NCBI GenBank assembly: GCA_019671135.1
Contig: JAHRHY010000007.1
Span: 1,612,001 to 1,676,000 of the forward strand
Source of the DNA: Linnemannia hyalina
Lineage: Eukaryota > Mortierellomycota > Mortierellomycetes > Mortierellales > Mortierellaceae
Reading direction: 5' to 3'
DNA length: 64,000 nucleotides
Part shown: positions 63,363 through 64,000 of the stretch, one piece after another
Layout of the letters: each line of letters opens with the position of its first letter
How positions within the stretch are numbered: position 1 is the first letter of the stretch
The notes under the pieces: generated by a model
The model's database searches: none
What the model was told of the DNA's origin: nothing
Seen by the model: only the letters and a program-made list of their open reading frames with translations
Translations under genes and position numbers: made by a program

Positions 63363-64000
63363 ATGGGTATGTCTATCCAATTGACTCCTTTACCGCCCAA
63401 TAACATTTTGTTTCCACACAAGAATACATGCTAGAATGTCAGCTCATTCCACAACCCAACTTGACTAACATAAAGAGAATTTATTTGCGACCTCGGACGT
63501 ACTACGCGCCATTGGCGACCTCCTCGGTACCACCTGGACCTTCATCGGCATCATTTGGACTTTTCTCATCGGCATTTGGGACTTATTCGTTAATGATTGG
63601 AACCTACCAGCTGATATCGAGGACCAACTACGTGATGTGTGGGCCAAAGTGGCCGTCTTTCCGAACCTAATCAGTAACGGCTGGAACCTACCAGCTGTCG
63701 TCGAGGACCAACTACGTGCTGTGTCGGCCAAAATGGTCGACTTTCCGAACCTACCAGCTGTCGTCGAGGACCAACTACGTGCTGTGTCGGCCAAAATGGT
63801 CGACTTTCCGAACCTACCAGCTGTTGTCGAGGACCAACTACGTGCCGTGTCGGCCAAAATGGTCGCCTTTCCGAACCTAATCGGTAACGACTGGAAAATA
63901 CCGGGGGTCATCGAGGACCAACTACCTTTTGTGTGGGCCAAAGTGGACTTCTTCTGGGGCCAAATACCGTGGGATCGAATCGACTGCGTATCCAAGTACA
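63363..64000 (+). CDS. Tandem paralogue 3: repeat-expanded family member, cut by window end
   Basis: Exon 1 ATGG (63363-63366), GTATGT donor, acceptor ATAAAG, exon 2 from 63476 and open to the window end: 176 residues visible. Reading straight through the ATG hits a stop within 24 codons, so the splice is required. After MENLFATSDVLRAIGDLLG and a Trp-rich part like paralogue 2, the protein has five copies of a WNLPxxxEDQLRxVxAKxxxFP unit. It then ends in FFWGQIPWDRIDCVSKY, which matches the segment just before the membrane domain of paralogue 2. The Ifi-6-16-like domain presumably follows beyond the window. Confidence 0.65.
63601..63960 (+). repeat. 63/84-nt in-frame tandem repeat in paralogue 3
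   Basis: Units begin at 63601, 63685, 63748, 63811 and 63895, so spacings are 84, 63, 63 and 84 nt. The 84-nt units carry an extra seven codons (NLIxNxW linker). The units at 63685, 63748 and 63811 are almost identical, which points to recent expansion or gene conversion. The corresponding part of paralogue 2 has a single unit. Confidence 0.9.

Overview
The window is nuclear DNA of a filamentous fungus, most likely an early-diverging lineage such as Mortierellomycota. The evidence is that nearly every gene is split by short GT...AG introns (mostly 60-270 nt) with GTAAGT/GTATGT-type donors. The genes include a CDK8 kinase, histone H4, a mitochondrial Rieske protein, a fungal hybrid histidine kinase and a Nif1-type Sel1 protein. 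The proteins are rich in Ser, Thr, Gln and Asn homopolymers, and spacers are gene-poor and full of strand-asymmetric CT-rich tracts. The placement in Mortierellomycota is inference. Gene order and the presence of DCAF12, CDO and Ifi-6-16-like genes fit it but do not prove it.

Layout. 1.2-4.6 kb (-): a 998-residue orphan. 7.0-10.5 kb (+): Nif1/Dsf2-like Sel1-repeat protein. 10.9-18.5 kb (-): GAF-containing hybrid histidine kinase with a long first intron. 19.4-19.7 kb (+): possible small membrane protein. 20.7-22.7 kb (-): CDK8/Ssn3. 23.2-24.6 kb (-): Rieske iron-sulfur protein, divergent from the mitochondrial methionyl-tRNA synthetase at 24.8-27.2 kb (+). 27.4-27.7 kb (-): histone H4. 29.5-32.8 kb (+): DCAF12-type WD40 protein. 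33.5-34.6 kb (-): unresolved spliced gene. 34.8-36.1 kb (-): AKR7-like aldo/keto reductase. 37.0-37.6 kb (+): possible gene or relic. 38.4-39.4 kb (-): lysine-rich orphan. 40.9-42.0 kb (+): cysteine dioxygenase. 43.2-46.6 kb (-): ankyrin-DIL protein. 48.4-49.9 kb (+): AIM18-like chalcone-isomerase-fold mitochondrial protein. 50.2-53.1 kb (-): intronless 983-residue orphan. 55.8-56.8 kb (-): ribosomal protein uL30 (RPL7) with a C/D box snoRNA in an intron. 58.5-60.0 kb (-): ARF1. 61.0-64.0 kb (+): three tandem paralogues of a small membrane protein family, at least one of which carries an Ifi-6-16 (ISG12/IFI6/IFI27)-like domain.

Most genes are unrelated housekeeping or signalling genes and form no pathway cluster. 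Two relationships stand out. The Rieske protein and the mitochondrial methionyl-tRNA synthetase share a 257-bp divergent promoter region. The right end is a lineage-specific tandem array: all three copies share a related upstream region and the same odd gene start, a first exon consisting only of ATGG followed by GTATGT. The third copy has an expanding internal 63/84-nt repeat and runs off the window. This array and the intronic snoRNA are the most interesting items.

Exon coordinates were derived by hand from reading frame, splice-site and phase agreement. Transcript data were not available.
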